64,000 bases of DNA from Methanofollis aquaemaris. GTDB taxonomy: Archaea > Halobacteriota > Methanomicrobia > Methanomicrobiales > Methanofollaceae. The notes beneath the pieces are model-generated. The model made no database searches. It saw nothing but the letters and a program-made list of their open reading frames with translations, and was not told the DNA's origin. Numbering within the stretch: position 1 is the stretch's first letter; each line of letters begins with the position of its first letter. This document shows positions 8,590-18,592 of this stretch, in pieces. The stretch lies in the NCBI RefSeq assembly GCF_017357525.1, contig NZ_CP036172.1, forward strand, positions 1,772,561 through 1,836,560, given 5' to 3'. Made by a program: the position numbers and the translations under genes.

Positions 8590-10453
8590 TACGATAAAAG
8601 ACCTCGAAGAATACCGTGCGGGTCTTCTTGCCTCAGCACCCGATGTTCCCCACATCTGGGTCTGTGCGGGGCCAGGGTGTCTTGCCAACGGCAGCATGGA
8701 GATCTACGAGGCCTTCATGGCGTATGCCGACGAGCACGACCTGAAGGCCGAGATCGACCTCAAAGCGGAGGCCACCGGCTGCCAGGGGCTCTGCGAGCGC
8801 GGTCCCCTCGTCACCGTTCGCCTCGCAAAGGACACCGATGAGATCTTCTACCAGCATGTAAGGGTCAAGGACGTTTCCGAGATCATGGAGAAGACCGTCC
8901 TCGGCGGTAACGTCGTCGACCGTCTCCTGTACCGCGATCAGGCCACCAAGTCGAAGATCGCCTCGACCTCGGCCATCCCGTTCTATGCTCACCAGAAGAA
9001 GATCGTCCTCAAGAACTGTGGGCATGTCAACCCCCTCTCCATCGACGAAGCCATCGGCGCCGGCGCCTATGCCGGGCTTGCGAAGGCACTCGCTATGGAG
9101 CCTGCAGAGGTCGTGAAGGTCGTCAAGGACTCCGGTCTCCGAGGTCGCGGCGGCGGAGGGTTCCCGACCGGTGTGAAGTGGGAGTCGGCCGCCGTCGTCG
9201 ACGCCCCGCAGAAATATGTGGTCGTGAACGGCGACGAAGGTGACCCTGGTGCGTTCATGGACCGGGCCGTCATGGAAGGCGACCCGCACACCATGCTCGA
9301 AGGCCTTGCCATCGGTGGATATGCCATTGGGGCTACACGGGGTCTGATCTATGTCAGGAACGAGTACCCGATCGCCGTCGAGCACCTCCATCTCGCCATC
9401 GAGCAGGCGCACGAGTACGGTCTCCTCGGCAAGAACATCCTGGGCAGCGGTTTCGATTTCGAGATCGAGATCGTCCGGGGTGGCGGCGCCTTCGTCTGCG
9501 GTGAATCGACCTCCCTCATGACCTCCATCGAGGGCAGGGCCGGTGTCCCGCGGGTCAAGTACATTCGTTCGACCGAGAAGGGTCTCTGGGAAGGCCCGAC
9601 TGTCCTCAACAATGTCGAGAGTTGGGCAAACATCCCGCAGATCCTGCTCAACGGTGCTGAGTGGTTCAAGAGCATGGGCACCGACAACAGCAGCGGGACC
9701 AAGGTCTTCTCTCTCGTCGGCAAGATCAAGAACAGCGGCCTCGTCGAGGTGCCGATGGGCGTCACCCTGCGCGAGATGATCTACGAGATCGGTGGGGGGG
9801 TGCTCAACGACCGCGAGTTCAAGGCTGTCCAGACCGGCGGGCCGTCGGGCGGCTGCCTCCCGGCAAGCGAACTCGACCGCCCGGTGGACTTCGACCAGCT
9901 CAAGGCTGCCGGTTCGATGATGGGCTCAGGCGGGATGATCGTCATGGACGACCACACCTGCATGGTCAACCTCGCCCAGTATTTCGTCGACTTCCTGGTC
10001 GAGGAGTCGTGCGGGAAGTGCACACCCTGCCGCGAGGGTCTGAAAGCGATGCAGACGCTCCTCCACGGCCTCACCTCGGGCACCGCCAGACCCGGCGACA
10101 CTGCGCTTCTCAAGGAGATCGCCGAGCATGTCCGGGACACCGCACTCTGCGGCCTGGGCAAGACCGCCGCCAACCCGGTGCTCTCGACGATGCACTGGTT
10201 CCCTGAAGAATATGAGGAGCATGAGAAGGAGGGCTTCTGTCGGGCCGGGGTCTGCAGCGGACTCTACACCCTTGAGATCGATCCCGATCTCTGCACCGGA
10301 TGCACCCTCTGTGAACGGGTCTGTCCGGCCGGTGCGGTCGCCGGCGAGAAGAAGATGCCGCACACCATCGACAAGCATGCCTGTGTCACCTGCGGCTCAT
10401 GCATCGACGCGTGTCGGTTCAAGGCGATCAAGGTCGTGAGGAGGAGTGAGTAA
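8579..10453 (+). CDS. NuoF-like FMN/NAD(P)-binding iron-sulfur subunit, copy 1
   Basis: This 624-residue flavoprotein is the presumed NAD(P) site of the complex. Domains in order: an N-terminal thioredoxin-like [2Fe-2S] domain ([10 protein letters not shown] and CQGLCERGP, about residues 25-90); the NuoF core with the FMN/NAD motif [13 protein letters not shown] (about 195) and [10 protein letters not shown]; a SLBB region; the [4Fe-4S] site [11 protein letters not shown] (about 480); and a C-terminal two-cluster ferredoxin ([12 protein letters not shown] and [11 protein letters not shown]). This layout matches HydB/HndC and the Bfu-type electron-bifurcating family. I chose ATG 8579, with GGAGGAGAGG just before it, overlapping the nuoE-like stop. 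The next gene starts two bases after its stop. Confidence 0.92.
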   Translation: MRFDTIKDLEEYRAGLLASAPDVPHIWVCAGPGCLANGSMEIYEAFMAYADEHDLKAEIDLKAEATGCQGLCERGPLVTVRLAKDTDEIFYQHVRVKDVSEIMEKTVLGGNVVDRLLYRDQATKSKIASTSAIPFYAHQKKIVLKNCGHVNPLSIDEAIGAGAYAGLAKALAMEPAEVVKVVKDSGLRGRGGGGFPTGVKWESAAVVDAPQKYVVVNGDEGDPGAFMDRAVMEGDPHTMLEGLAIGGYAIGATRGLIYVRNEYPIAVEHLHLAIEQAHEYGLLGKNILGSGFDFEIEIVRGGGAFVCGESTSLMTSIEGRAGVPRVKYIRSTEKGLWEGPTVLNNVESWANIPQILLNGAEWFKSMGTDNSSGTKVFSLVGKIKNSGLVEVPMGVTLREMIYEIGGGVLNDREFKAVQTGGPSGGCLPASELDRPVDFDQLKAAGSMMGSGGMIVMDDHTCMVNLAQYFVDFLVEESCGKCTPCREGLKAMQTLLHGLTSGTARPGDTALLKEIAEHVRDTALCGLGKTAANPVLSTMHWFPEEYEEHEKEGFCRAGVCSGLYTLEIDPDLCTGCTLCERVCPAGAVAGEKKMPHTIDKHACVTCGSCIDACRFKAIKVVRRSE

Positions 10454-10454
10454 C

Positions 10455-11222
10455 ATGGTTGAAGTGACGATCGACGGGCAGAAAATTGAGGTTGAGAAGG
10501 GAACGACCGCCCTGGAGGCGGCGCGTGCCCTGGGCATCGAGATCCCGACCCTCTGTTACCACGAGGGCCTGCCGCCCGACGGCAACTGCCGCCTCTGCCA
10601 GGTGGAGGTCACCGACCACCGCGGCCGCACCAGTCTGGTCATCTCGTGCATGTACCCGATCAAGGGACCGGTCGAGATCAGGACCGACACCGAGCGGGTC
10701 CGTGACGCCCGCGCCTTTGTGGTGAGGCTCCTCCTCGCCCGCTCGCCTGACTCCCCGATCCTCCAGCAGCTCGCGGAGGAGTACGGTGTCGAGCCCCTGG
10801 ACGCACGCTTCGTCCCTGAGGGCGAGAGCGATCTCTGCATCCGGTGTGGCCGGTGTGTCCGGGCTTGCGCCACCCTCGGCAACGACTGCATCGAGTTTGT
10901 CTGGCGCGGGTGGGAGAAAGAGGTGAACACCCCCTTCAAGGAGCCTTCAAAGTCCTGCGTCGGTTGCGGTTCCTGCGCCCAGGTCTGCCCGACCGGTGCG
11001 ATCCGCGCCACTACGGACGGTGCCACCAGGACGATCTGGGGACGGACCTTCGACCTCGTCGCCTGTGAGCGTTGCGGGGAGCTTTTCGCGACCCCCGAGC
11101 AACTCGAGGCCGCCGTGCCGGAGTCCGGGGAGGTGGACGGCCGCGTGCTCTGTCCGAGGTGCCGCAAACTTGAGCAGGCACGTGCAATCGCGTCCGGTCT
11201 GGGAGCGCACCAGGAGAGTTGA
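10455..11222 (+). CDS. NuoG-like iron-sulfur subunit, copy 1
   Basis: This 255-residue electron-transfer subunit resembles the N-terminal part of NuoG, HoxU and HydA. A ubiquitin-like [2Fe-2S] domain comes first (CYHEGLPPDGNCRLCQVEV plus SCMYP, about residues 33-65), then a two-cluster ferredoxin (CIRCGRCVRAC, CVGCGSCAQVCP). The His-Cys3 cluster motif of true NuoG is absent. The C-terminus adds two Cys pairs (CERCGELF and CPRCRK), likely a zinc or rubredoxin-like knuckle. There is no catalytic hydrogenase or molybdopterin domain, so it must pass electrons on, presumably to the adjacent ferredoxin-AOR pair. ATG 10455 is chosen because it matches the twin at 18593; GTG 10446 is in frame upstream. 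Confidence 0.9.
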   Translation: MVEVTIDGQKIEVEKGTTALEAARALGIEIPTLCYHEGLPPDGNCRLCQVEVTDHRGRTSLVISCMYPIKGPVEIRTDTERVRDARAFVVRLLLARSPDSPILQQLAEEYGVEPLDARFVPEGESDLCIRCGRCVRACATLGNDCIEFVWRGWEKEVNTPFKEPSKSCVGCGSCAQVCPTGAIRATTDGATRTIWGRTFDLVACERCGELFATPEQLEAAVPESGEVDGRVLCPRCRKLEQARAIASGLGAHQES

Positions 11223-11320
11223 AGGGAGGTTAATGAAACCCCCTCACCTCTGTTCAAGATCTAACCGGGGTATGTTGACTATTCTCACATAATTTATCAT
11301 TAAAAATTAAATAATCGCCC

Positions 11321-11394
11321 AAAATATTTGGATCGATCATAGAAATATTTAAATTATGGATATGTTAATCCTCAACCTGTAGGAGTGTACAACC
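11321..11394 (+). promoter_or_regulatory. Internal promoter/operator region before the ferredoxin-AOR pair, copy 1
   Basis: The 172-base gap after the nuoG-like gene is AT-rich and carries two AAATATTT octamers at 11322-11329 and 11343-11350, exactly 21 bases apart (two helical turns), with ATCGAT between them. The second may be the TATA element (AAATATTTAAAT). A good Shine-Dalgarno, GTAGGAG, precedes ATG 11395. Copy 2 has only 79 bases here and no such motif. Confidence 0.55.
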
Positions 11395-11883
11395 ATGGAG
11401 AAAACTGAGAACCTGTTGCTGATCACCCCTGAGCGGTGCATCGGCTGCGGGACATGCGAACTGGCATGCTCGATCGGGCATGTCGGAGAATTCAAGCCGA
11501 CTGTTGCGAATATCTCGGTCCTCAGATTTGAGGCCGGAGTGAACGTGCCCATGGCCTGTCTGCAGTGCGACAAGCCCGCCTGTGTTGCTGCGTGCAAGAG
11601 TGGCGCCCTCGAGAAGGATCCTGCAAGCGGTCTCGTCAGCGTTAACGGCGCCAAATGTATCGGATGCCGGATGTGCGTGATGGCCTGCCCCTTCGGCAAC
11701 ATCTCGTACAACGCTGCTGCAAAGCAGGCCCTGAAGTGCGACCAGTGTGGCGGTCACCCGATGTGCGCCGAGTTCTGCCCGGCAAACGCTATCGAATATC
11801 TGCCCGCCGACACTGCGAATGTTCAGAGGAAGAAGGCGTTCGCTGCAAAACTTGCTGCCGGTATCTCGGAGGTGAATGTATAA
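11395..11883 (+). CDS. Four-cluster ferredoxin subunit of aldehyde oxidoreductase, copy 1
   Basis: A 162-residue HycB/CooF-type protein with four cysteine quartets: [36 protein letters not shown] and [15 protein letters not shown], enough for four [4Fe-4S] clusters. It is the electron-transfer partner (AorA/WorS type) of the tungsten subunit that follows; its TAA stop shares an A with the AOR ATG, so the pair is translationally coupled. It would wire the tungsten site to the NuoEFG-like head or to soluble ferredoxin; that routing is an inference from gene order. Confidence 0.9.
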   Translation: MEKTENLLLITPERCIGCGTCELACSIGHVGEFKPTVANISVLRFEAGVNVPMACLQCDKPACVAACKSGALEKDPASGLVSVNGAKCIGCRMCVMACPFGNISYNAAAKQALKCDQCGGHPMCAEFCPANAIEYLPADTANVQRKKAFAAKLAAGISEVNV

Positions 11884-13691
11884 TGTATGGCTGGACTGGA
11901 ACGGTGCTCCGCGTCAACCTGACTGAGGGCACGGTCAAGAAGGAACCCCTCAACGAGGACTTCGCAAAGAATTACATCGGCGGGCGTGGGCTCGGCGAGA
12001 AGTACTTCGTCGACGAGGTCGACATGGCTGTCGACGCCCTCTCTCCCGAGAACAAACTCATCTTCGCCACCGGCCCGTTGACCGGGACGATGGGTGTCTC
12101 GACCGGGCGCTACGACGTCGTCGCCAAGGGCCCGCTCAACAACACCCTCGCCTCGTCCAACTCAGGCGGCTACTTCGGTCCGGCGATCAAGTACGCCGGC
12201 TACGACCTGATCATCTTCGAGGGGAAGGCTGAGAAGCCGGTCTACCTCTGGATCAACAACGACACCGTCGAACTCCGCGACGCCTCCCACCTCTGGGGAA
12301 AGACGATCTACGAGACCGACGACGCCGTGAAGGCCGAGACCGACCCGGACGCTGAGGTTGCCTGCATCGGTCCTGCCGGTGAGAAACTCGTCCTCTTCGC
12401 CTGCATCATGAACGACAAGCACCGTGCCGCCGGCAGGACCGGGATCGGTACGGTCATGGGCTCCAAGAACCTCAAGGCCCTTGCCGTCCGCGGCACCGGC
12501 GGGATCAAGGTCGCCGACAAGGAAGGTTACCTCAACGCCGTCCGCGCCGCCAGAAAAAAGATCGCTGAGAACCCGGTCACCTCCCAGGGTCTGCCGACCT
12601 TCGGGTCCAACATCCTGGTCAATATCATCAACGAGTCCGGGGCACTTCCAACGAAGAACTGGCGTGAAGCCTACGACCCCGAGGCCGACAAGATCTCCGG
12701 CGAGACCCTCAGCCGCGACAACCTCATCCACAACAAGGGGTGCGCCTCCTGTGTCATCGGGTGTGGGCGTGTCGCCAAGGCGAAGGGTCGGTTCAACGAG
12801 ATTGGCGAAGGGCCTGAATATGAGTCGGCCTGGTGCTTCGGTTCTGACTGTGCTATCCACGACATGGACGCTGTCCTGAAGGCGAACTTCCTCTGTAACG
12901 AACTCGGGATGGACACCATCTCTCTGGGCTCGACGATCGCCTGTGCGATGGAGCTCGTCGACATCGGCGCCATCGACGGTGAGAAGACCGGGTGCGACCT
13001 CAAGTTCGGCAACGCCGAAGCGATGGTCGAGATCACCCGTGCTACCGCCTACCGTGAAGGCTTTGGCGACGAGATCGCCGAGGGTTCCTTCAGGCTGGCC
13101 ACGAAGTATGGCCACCCCGAACTCTCGATGACCGTCAAGAAGCAGGAGATGCCGGCCTACGACCCGCGTGCGATCCAGGGTATCGGTCTGGAATACGCCA
13201 CCTCCAACCGTGGCGGGTGCCACGTCCGCGGCTACACCATCTCACCTGAGATCCTCGGCCTCCCGATGAAGATGGACCCCTCGGTCACCGAAGGCAAGCC
13301 CGAGATCCTCAAGATCTTCCAGGATCTCACCGGTGCGCTCTCCGCCTCCGGAACCTGTCTCTTCGCCTCGTTCGCGATCGGCGCCGACGAGATCGCCGCC
13401 GAACTCTCGGCCGCGACCGGCGTCGAGTTCACGACCGAGAAGGTCATGGAGATCGGCGAGCGGATCTACAACATGGAGCGGATGTTCATCGTCAAGAACG
13501 GTTACTCCGGGAAGGACGACGCTCTCCCGCCCAGGCTGCTCAACGACCCGATCCCGGCAGGCCCGGCAAAGGGCGGTGTCAACCACCTGCCTGAGATGCT
13601 GCCGCACTACTACGATATCAGGGGTTGGGACGCCGATGGTATCCCGACGCAGAAAAAGCTTGAGGAGCTCGGCCTGGCCGACATGGCCTGA
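11883..13691 (+). CDS. Tungsten-containing aldehyde oxidoreductase large subunit, copy 1
   Basis: Oxidises aldehydes to carboxylic acids using a tungsten bis-pyranopterin; acetaldehyde to acetate is the expected reaction here. The 602-residue product has the AOR family length. It shows the N-terminal pterin-binding region with RGLGEKYF and FATGPLTGT (about 40-75), SNSGGYFG, a [17 protein letters not shown] loop near 195, and the [4Fe-4S] ligands C-x2-C-x3-C in [12 protein letters not shown] (about 285) with the fourth Cys in SGTCLF (about 490). ATG 11883 overlaps the ferredoxin stop. It is last in the plus-strand operon of copy 1 and is followed by T-rich DNA. Confidence 0.95.
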   Translation: MYGWTGTVLRVNLTEGTVKKEPLNEDFAKNYIGGRGLGEKYFVDEVDMAVDALSPENKLIFATGPLTGTMGVSTGRYDVVAKGPLNNTLASSNSGGYFGPAIKYAGYDLIIFEGKAEKPVYLWINNDTVELRDASHLWGKTIYETDDAVKAETDPDAEVACIGPAGEKLVLFACIMNDKHRAAGRTGIGTVMGSKNLKALAVRGTGGIKVADKEGYLNAVRAARKKIAENPVTSQGLPTFGSNILVNIINESGALPTKNWREAYDPEADKISGETLSRDNLIHNKGCASCVIGCGRVAKAKGRFNEIGEGPEYESAWCFGSDCAIHDMDAVLKANFLCNELGMDTISLGSTIACAMELVDIGAIDGEKTGCDLKFGNAEAMVEITRATAYREGFGDEIAEGSFRLATKYGHPELSMTVKKQEMPAYDPRAIQGIGLEYATSNRGGCHVRGYTISPEILGLPMKMDPSVTEGKPEILKIFQDLTGALSASGTCLFASFAIGADEIAAELSAATGVEFTTEKVMEIGERIYNMERMFIVKNGYSGKDDALPPRLLNDPIPAGPAKGGVNHLPEMLPHYYDIRGWDADGIPTQKKLEELGLADMA

Positions 13692-13699
13692 GGCCCTCC

Positions 13700-13731
13700 T
13701 CTTTTTCGGATCCTATCGGTCCTATTTTTTT
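13700..13731 (+). terminator. T-rich terminator after AOR copy 1
   Basis: Two T tracts (five T at 13702-13706, seven T at 13725-13731) follow the AOR stop, in the 95-base gap before the convergent end of alcohol dehydrogenase 2. Archaeal termination often needs only such T runs. Confidence 0.5.
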
Positions 13732-13786
13732 ATCAGGGGTCGGGACGGTGCAGTTCCTCCCACATACTCCGGTTTTGGTCCTGATT

Positions 13787-14935
13787 TCACATTGCCTCTT
13801 TATAGATCTCCATGACCTCTTCCTTCGTCGCCTTTCGCGGGTTGGTGAGGTTGCAGATGTCTTTCATGGCGTTCTCGGCGAGGGTCGGGATGTCCCCCTC
13901 CTTGGCGCCGAGTGACTTGACGCCCGGCGGGATGCCGATGTCGGCCGAGAGTGTCCTTATGGCGTCGATAGCTTTGTTTGCGGCATCGATGGTGGAGAGT
14001 CCCTCGACATTCTCACCAAGTGCCTTGGCGATGTCAACAAAGCGCTCTGGTGCGGCGATGAGGTTGAACTTCTGGACATGCGGCAGGAGGATGGCGTTGC
14101 AGACACCGTGCGGCAGGTTGTAGAGCCCTCCGAGCTGGTGCGCCATGGCGTGGACGTATCCGAGGCTGGCGTTGTTGAAGGCGATACCGGCGAGGTACTC
14201 GGCGTGGGCCATCATGTCGCGGGCATGGATGTCGTCGCCGTTGGCGACTGCCGGGCGGAGCCATTTGCCGATGAGATGGATGGCCATGAGGGCGGCGGCG
14301 TCGGTGGTCGGCGTGGCGATGGTGGAGACATAGGCCTCGACTGCGTGCGTGAGGGCGTCCATGCCGGTGGCGGCGGTGAGTGCGGGCGGCATGCTGACCA
14401 TCAGTTCGGGGTCGTTGATCGCAACCTTGGGGGTCATCTTCCAGTCGACGAGGGCCATCTTGACGTGCCGTCGGGTGTCGGTGATGACCGCGAAGTTGGT
14501 CATCTCAGAGGCCGTGCCCGCGGTGGTGTTGACGGCGATGAGTGGCGGCAGGGGTTCCCTGACCTTGCCGGCACCCTCGTAATCATAGATCGTCCCGCCG
14601 TTGGTGGCGATGATCCCGACGCCCTTGGCGCAGTCCATCGGGGACCCGCCGCCGGCGGCGACGATCATATTGCAGCCCTCTTTCTTGTACATCTCGGCGC
14701 CCTTGTGGACGGCGTTGTCGGTCGGGTTGGGCTCGGCGCCAGGATAGATCACAAAATTGACCCCGGAATCCTTGAGGAGTGCGCCGACTTCATCGGCGAG
14801 TGCCTTTCCGTGTTTCCCGATGCCGCAGACAATGAATGCTTTCTTTGCCCCCAGCATCTTTGCCCAGGTTCCAATTTCTTTCACCGCTCCGGCGCCCATG
14901 AGGGCGACCGGCGGGTTCAGATAGGTGGATGTCAT
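13787..14935 (-). CDS. Iron-containing alcohol dehydrogenase, copy 2
   Basis: The twin of the enzyme at 5373-6521, also 382 residues and clearly the same family: GGGSPMDCAKG, TTAGTASEMT, metal ligands in GMDALTHAVEAY, VHAMAHQLGG and LPHGVCNA all conserved. Differences cluster in the N-terminal third (for example YPGAEPNPTDNAVHKGAEMYKK against FAGAEPNPTDVSVHEG). Expected to oxidise ethanol or another primary alcohol with NAD(P). The start ATG at 14935 has GGAGGGG about ten bases upstream. Its 3' end converges on AOR copy 1, so this gene marks the junction of the tandem duplication. Confidence 0.93.
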   Translation of the reverse strand: MTSTYLNPPVALMGAGAVKEIGTWAKMLGAKKAFIVCGIGKHGKALADEVGALLKDSGVNFVIYPGAEPNPTDNAVHKGAEMYKKEGCNMIVAAGGGSPMDCAKGVGIIATNGGTIYDYEGAGKVREPLPPLIAVNTTAGTASEMTNFAVITDTRRHVKMALVDWKMTPKVAINDPELMVSMPPALTAATGMDALTHAVEAYVSTIATPTTDAAALMAIHLIGKWLRPAVANGDDIHARDMMAHAEYLAGIAFNNASLGYVHAMAHQLGGLYNLPHGVCNAILLPHVQKFNLIAAPERFVDIAKALGENVEGLSTIDAANKAIDAIRTLSADIGIPPGVKSLGAKEGDIPTLAENAMKDICNLTNPRKATKEEVMEIYKEAM

Positions 14936-15392
14936 CTCTTTTTCCCCTCCGTATCAGGCACCACAACAGGTGCCCTGTGAAGGGGACAGACTCTCTGAAA
15001 CCATAAAAGATTTTGCCAGGTTCGGGAGATTTTCCGGACTCCTCGCCGGAAACGGTCTACATCTCTTGAGACCTTTGTCTCCTGCCGGTCGGGGTTGTGC
15101 CTCTCTGTTCTGAGTGTCTGGGGAAGAAACGATGATTCGGGGGTATGGGGTGGCTGAATGTTGTCGGTGCGGTCTTTTCCATTCTGAGAAGGCGCAGTCT
15201 TCTCGGGGTATGGTGTCAGGTCCGGACCTGAACTGGGAGTGAGAGGGGATGAGATGAGGGTGATGATCACATCTGGTCTTCGGGGATCTCCCGTGACCAG
15301 GAGGGTGATGGGAACTGGGCACCTCGCCATCCCCGGAGATCCCGACGGCTGAGGTTGCCGCCCCCTTCGATGAAAAAAGAAGAACGTCGGAT
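14936..15392. promoter_or_regulatory. Control region upstream of alcohol dehydrogenase 2
   Basis: 457 bases with no supported gene. On the minus strand a TATA-like CTTTTATGG lies near 15002-15010. A perfect inverted repeat GGCACC-acaaca-GGTGCC at 14957-14974 falls just downstream of the expected transcript start and could be an operator. The rest (15030-15392) shows no clear feature and is not similar to the corresponding spacer of copy 1. Confidence 0.45.
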
Positions 15393-16040
15393 CTATTTGA
15401 AGTAGACCCCGACGTCCCGCATCTTGCTGAACCGTGCGATGTTTATGACAAGCGGGGTGATGGCCTCGATGTACGACGAGACCGCCAGCGGCCCGGCGTT
15501 CAGGGCCTTGAGTTCGGAGATCGAGTTGACCAGTTCCATGACACGTTCTTTTGCGTCGTCAAAGTCCGAACAGACACAGACCGAGTAGTCGAGGGGTTCG
15601 GAGAGTTGCTGCCACTTGCCGGCCGGGATGTTGTTGAAGGCGGCGACGACCTTTGATTCCGGCAGGAGTTTCTGAAGTTTTTCTGCAGCCGATCCTTCCT
15701 CCGGCGGGTTGTACTTGAAGAACTCGGTTCTGACCATCGGGTTCATCAGACTGATCACCGTCTTGCCCTCCAGTCCGGTAAGCCCCTCGATCGTCCTCTC
15801 CAGGTTCTCGGCCGGGATCGAGAAGACGACGATCTCCGATTCGTCCACGACCCCCTGGTTGGTCGTCGGGAGCAGGTCGAAGGGCATGCCCAACACCTTG
15901 AGGGCGTAGCCGCAGAGCTCGCAGGCGGCCTGAGCCTTTTCTTCGATGCGCGATCCGATATAGACGGTGTGGTTCTGCGAGAGCCGCAGTGCCATCCCCT
16001 GTCCGATCCCCCCGGTCCCTCCAATAATGCCTACTTTCAT
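15393..16040 (-). CDS. fno: F420H2:NADP oxidoreductase, copy 2
   Basis: The twin of the gene at 6982-7629 with the same 215-residue length and the same Rossmann start MKVGIIGGTGGIGQGMA, NADP-specific YIGSRIEEKA, SIPAEN, SLMNPM and NNIPAGKW motifs. Changes are conservative (LLPTTNQ for LNPTTNQ, FDDAKERV for DEDAKEKV). It exchanges reducing equivalents between NADPH from alcohol oxidation and F420. It is divergent from the second nuoE-like gene across a 216-base spacer and on the same strand as adh2. Confidence 0.95.
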   Translation of the reverse strand: MKVGIIGGTGGIGQGMALRLSQNHTVYIGSRIEEKAQAACELCGYALKVLGMPFDLLPTTNQGVVDESEIVVFSIPAENLERTIEGLTGLEGKTVISLMNPMVRTEFFKYNPPEEGSAAEKLQKLLPESKVVAAFNNIPAGKWQQLSEPLDYSVCVCSDFDDAKERVMELVNSISELKALNAGPLAVSSYIEAITPLVINIARFSKMRDVGVYFK

Positions 16041-16256
16041 GACCGCTTCCTACCTTTTTGTATCTCTTATGCTTTTCGGCTTAAGGTTTTTGAGATTTGA
16101 TCTGCCCTGATGCAGGTCGTCATCTCCTCAGGGATCAGATCAGGGGTTGGGCCTGGCCACATTTTTCTCCCGTGTTTCTGCGGCAGCACCCCGACACCCC
16201 GCACTCGAAGGTTTTTTCTATCAATAAACCCGGTGAGGGTAGCACGGGGGGTTGAT
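16041..16256. promoter_or_regulatory. Divergent control region between fno2 and the second nuoEFG-like operon
   Basis: Shorter and less AT-rich than its counterpart at 7630-8109. An AT-rich TTTTTTCTATCAATAAA at 16211-16227 is the most plausible promoter element for the plus-strand operon. A G-rich run precedes ATG 16257. Confidence 0.4.
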
Positions 16257-16742
16257 ATGACCGAAGGCGTGGGAGATCAAACAGCGGTGCAGGAGATTCT
16301 CGGGGCCTATCCCAGGGATCCCAGACATCTGCTCGCGGCATTGCAGGACATCCAGGCTGAGTACAGTTATCTCTCGGTCGAGTCGATGAAAGAGGTCGCC
16401 AGATATCTCGGCGTCCCTGAAAGTCAGGTCTTCAGTGTCGCCACATTTTACAAGGCACTCAGTCTTGTCCCGCTGGGAAAGAAGGTGATCAAGGTCTGCA
16501 CCGGTACGGCGTGCCATCTCCGCGGTGCGCCCAGACTCGTCGAGGCTATCGAAGGAGCACTCGGGATCAGGGACGGGGAGACCACCGCAGACGGAGTGTT
16601 CACCCTCCAGACCGTGAACTGCGTCGGTGCCTGTGCGATGGCGCCGGTCGTGGTGGTGAACGAGCGAGTGTACGGGAAGGTGGGGATTGCTCAGATCCCG
16701 GAAATGATCGAGACGGAGCGTGAGGATGAGGCTGAAGAGTAG
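16257..16742 (+). CDS. NuoE-like [2Fe-2S] subunit of aldehyde-oxidising flavin complex, copy 2
   Basis: A 161-residue thioredoxin-fold [2Fe-2S] subunit, twin of the gene at 8110-8589. Cluster cysteines lie in [14 protein letters not shown] and [10 protein letters not shown]. Here the start is an ordinary ATG (MTEGVGDQ) preceded by a G-rich stretch, which is the reference for judging the ACG of copy 1. The frame is open farther upstream to 16110, but that stretch has no similarity to copy 1 and I exclude it. It overlaps the next gene by 17 bases. Confidence 0.93.
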   Translation: MTEGVGDQTAVQEILGAYPRDPRHLLAALQDIQAEYSYLSVESMKEVARYLGVPESQVFSVATFYKALSLVPLGKKVIKVCTGTACHLRGAPRLVEAIEGALGIRDGETTADGVFTLQTVNCVGACAMAPVVVVNERVYGKVGIAQIPEMIETEREDEAEE

Positions 16743-18591
16743 AGAGGCGCTTGAGGCCTACCGCACCTCGTTGCCGCCGAAGGGTGCCGACGCTCGAGCG
16801 TGGGTGCAGGTCTGCGCCGGCACCGGTTGCATCGCCTTCGGGAGCGTTGCGGTGCGCGAGGCCTTCGAGGAGGAGGCTAGAAAGAGAGGCATGGAGATCG
16901 GGGTCACGTTCCTGGCCGATTCCACCGGGTGCCACGGGTTCTGCGAGCGGGGCCCCCTGGTGGTCATCCATCCGGGAAATATCTTCTACCAGCAGGTGAA
17001 GGTCAAGGATGTTCCCGAGATCTTCGAGAAGACGATCCTGAACGGGGAGGTGATCAAGCGCCTCCTGTACCGCGACCCGTTGACGAAGGAACACTACCAG
17101 ACCGCCGAGAAGATCCCCTTCTATGCCAGTCAGCACCGGATCGTCCTCAAGAACACCGGGCATGTCAACCCCTTCGAGATCGACGATTACCTCCGTGCGG
17201 GGGGGTATGCCGGGCTTGCGAAGGCTCTTTCGATGTCGCCGAAAGAGGTGGTCGGGGTCGTCAGGGACTCGGGGCTTCGCGGCCGCGGCGGCGGCGGGTT
17301 CCCGACCGGCGTGAAATGGGAGTCGGCCGCCGGTGTCGAGGCACCTGAGAAGTACGTCGTTGCCAATGGTGACGAGGGCGATCCCGGCGCCTTCATGGAC
17401 CGCAGTCTCATGGAAGGCGACCCGCACAGCGTCATCGAGGGGATGATCATCGGGGGGTATGCGATCGGCGCCACCCGCGGGATCATCTATGTCAGGAACG
17501 AGTATCCGCTCGCGGTCAGGCACCTGACCCGCGCCATCGAGCAGGCGCACGAGTACGGCCTCCTGGGTGAGCAGGTGCTCGGCAGCGGGTTCGACTTCGA
17601 GATCGAGATCTTCCGGGGCGGGGGGGCTTTTGTCTGCGGCGAGTCCACCGCCCTGATGACTTCCATTGAGGGGAAGGCCGGGGTTCCGCGGGTCAAGTAC
17701 ATCCGTTCGACTGAGAAGGGACTCTGGGAGGCCCCGACGATCCTCAACAATGTCGAGACCTGGGGGAACATCCCGCAGATCCTGGTGCACGGCGCCGACT
17801 GGTTCAGGAGCATGGGCACCGCGAACAGCAGCGGGACCAAGGTCTTCTCGCTCGTCGGCAAGGTCAAGAACAGCGGTCTTGTCGAGGTGCCGATGGGCAT
17901 ACCTCTGCGCACGATGATCTACGAGATCGGCGGCGGGGTGCTCAAAGACCGCGAGTTCAAGGCTGTGCAGACCGGCGGGCCGTCGGGCGGGTGTCTGCCG
18001 GCGGAGAGACTCGATCTCCCGGTGGATTTCGACGAATTGATCAAGGCCGGGTCGATGATGGGGTCGGGGGGGATGATCATCATGGACGAGCACACCTGCA
18101 TGGTCAATGTCGCCCAGTATTTCATCGATTTCCTGGTCGAGGAGTCGTGCGGGAAATGCACGCCCTGCCGCGAGGGGCTCAAGGCGATGCAGACTCTTCT
18201 CCACGGTCTCACCTCGGGCACCGCCCGACCCGGCGACACCGCACTGCTCAAGGAGTTTGCCGGGCATGTGCGGGACACCTCGCTCTGCGGCCTGGGCAAG
18301 ACCGCCGCGAACCCCGTGCTCTCAACGATGCACTGGTTCCCCGAGGAGTACGAGGAGCACGAGAAGGAGGGCTTCTGCCGCGCCGGGGTATGCAGCGGGC
18401 TCTACGCCCTTGAGATCGATCCCGCACTCTGCACCGGGTGCACACTCTGCGCCAAGGTCTGCCCGGTCGATGCCGCCACCGGGGAGAAGAAACAGACACA
18501 CCGGATCGACATGGAGAAATGCATCACCTGCGGTTCGTGCATCGATGTCTGTCCGGTCAGAGCGGTCAAGGTCGTGAGGGGGGTGACGTGA
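16726..18591 (+). CDS. NuoF-like FMN/NAD(P)-binding iron-sulfur subunit, copy 2
   Basis: A 621-residue twin of the gene at 8579. The same domain order is present: N-terminal [2Fe-2S] thioredoxin-like domain ([19 protein letters not shown]), NuoF core with [13 protein letters not shown] and [10 protein letters not shown], [4Fe-4S] site [11 protein letters not shown], and C-terminal two-cluster ferredoxin ([24 protein letters not shown]). ATG 16726 is preferred over GTG 16720 because GGAG lies seven bases upstream. Copy 2 completes the second ferredoxin quartet with CIDVCP where copy 1 reads CIDACR. Expected to hold the FMN and NAD(P) site of the complex. Confidence 0.92.
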   Translation: MRLKSREALEAYRTSLPPKGADARAWVQVCAGTGCIAFGSVAVREAFEEEARKRGMEIGVTFLADSTGCHGFCERGPLVVIHPGNIFYQQVKVKDVPEIFEKTILNGEVIKRLLYRDPLTKEHYQTAEKIPFYASQHRIVLKNTGHVNPFEIDDYLRAGGYAGLAKALSMSPKEVVGVVRDSGLRGRGGGGFPTGVKWESAAGVEAPEKYVVANGDEGDPGAFMDRSLMEGDPHSVIEGMIIGGYAIGATRGIIYVRNEYPLAVRHLTRAIEQAHEYGLLGEQVLGSGFDFEIEIFRGGGAFVCGESTALMTSIEGKAGVPRVKYIRSTEKGLWEAPTILNNVETWGNIPQILVHGADWFRSMGTANSSGTKVFSLVGKVKNSGLVEVPMGIPLRTMIYEIGGGVLKDREFKAVQTGGPSGGCLPAERLDLPVDFDELIKAGSMMGSGGMIIMDEHTCMVNVAQYFIDFLVEESCGKCTPCREGLKAMQTLLHGLTSGTARPGDTALLKEFAGHVRDTSLCGLGKTAANPVLSTMHWFPEEYEEHEKEGFCRAGVCSGLYALEIDPALCTGCTLCAKVCPVDAATGEKKQTHRIDMEKCITCGSCIDVCPVRAVKVVRGVT

Positions 18592-18592
18592 G

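Noticed and set aside
10455-11222. Hydrogenase (HydA-like) assignment for the NuoG-like subunit
   Set aside because: The protein ends after the ferredoxin domains and a Cys-pair knuckle; no H-cluster motifs or NiFe subunits are present in the island, so hydrogen is not an evident substrate.
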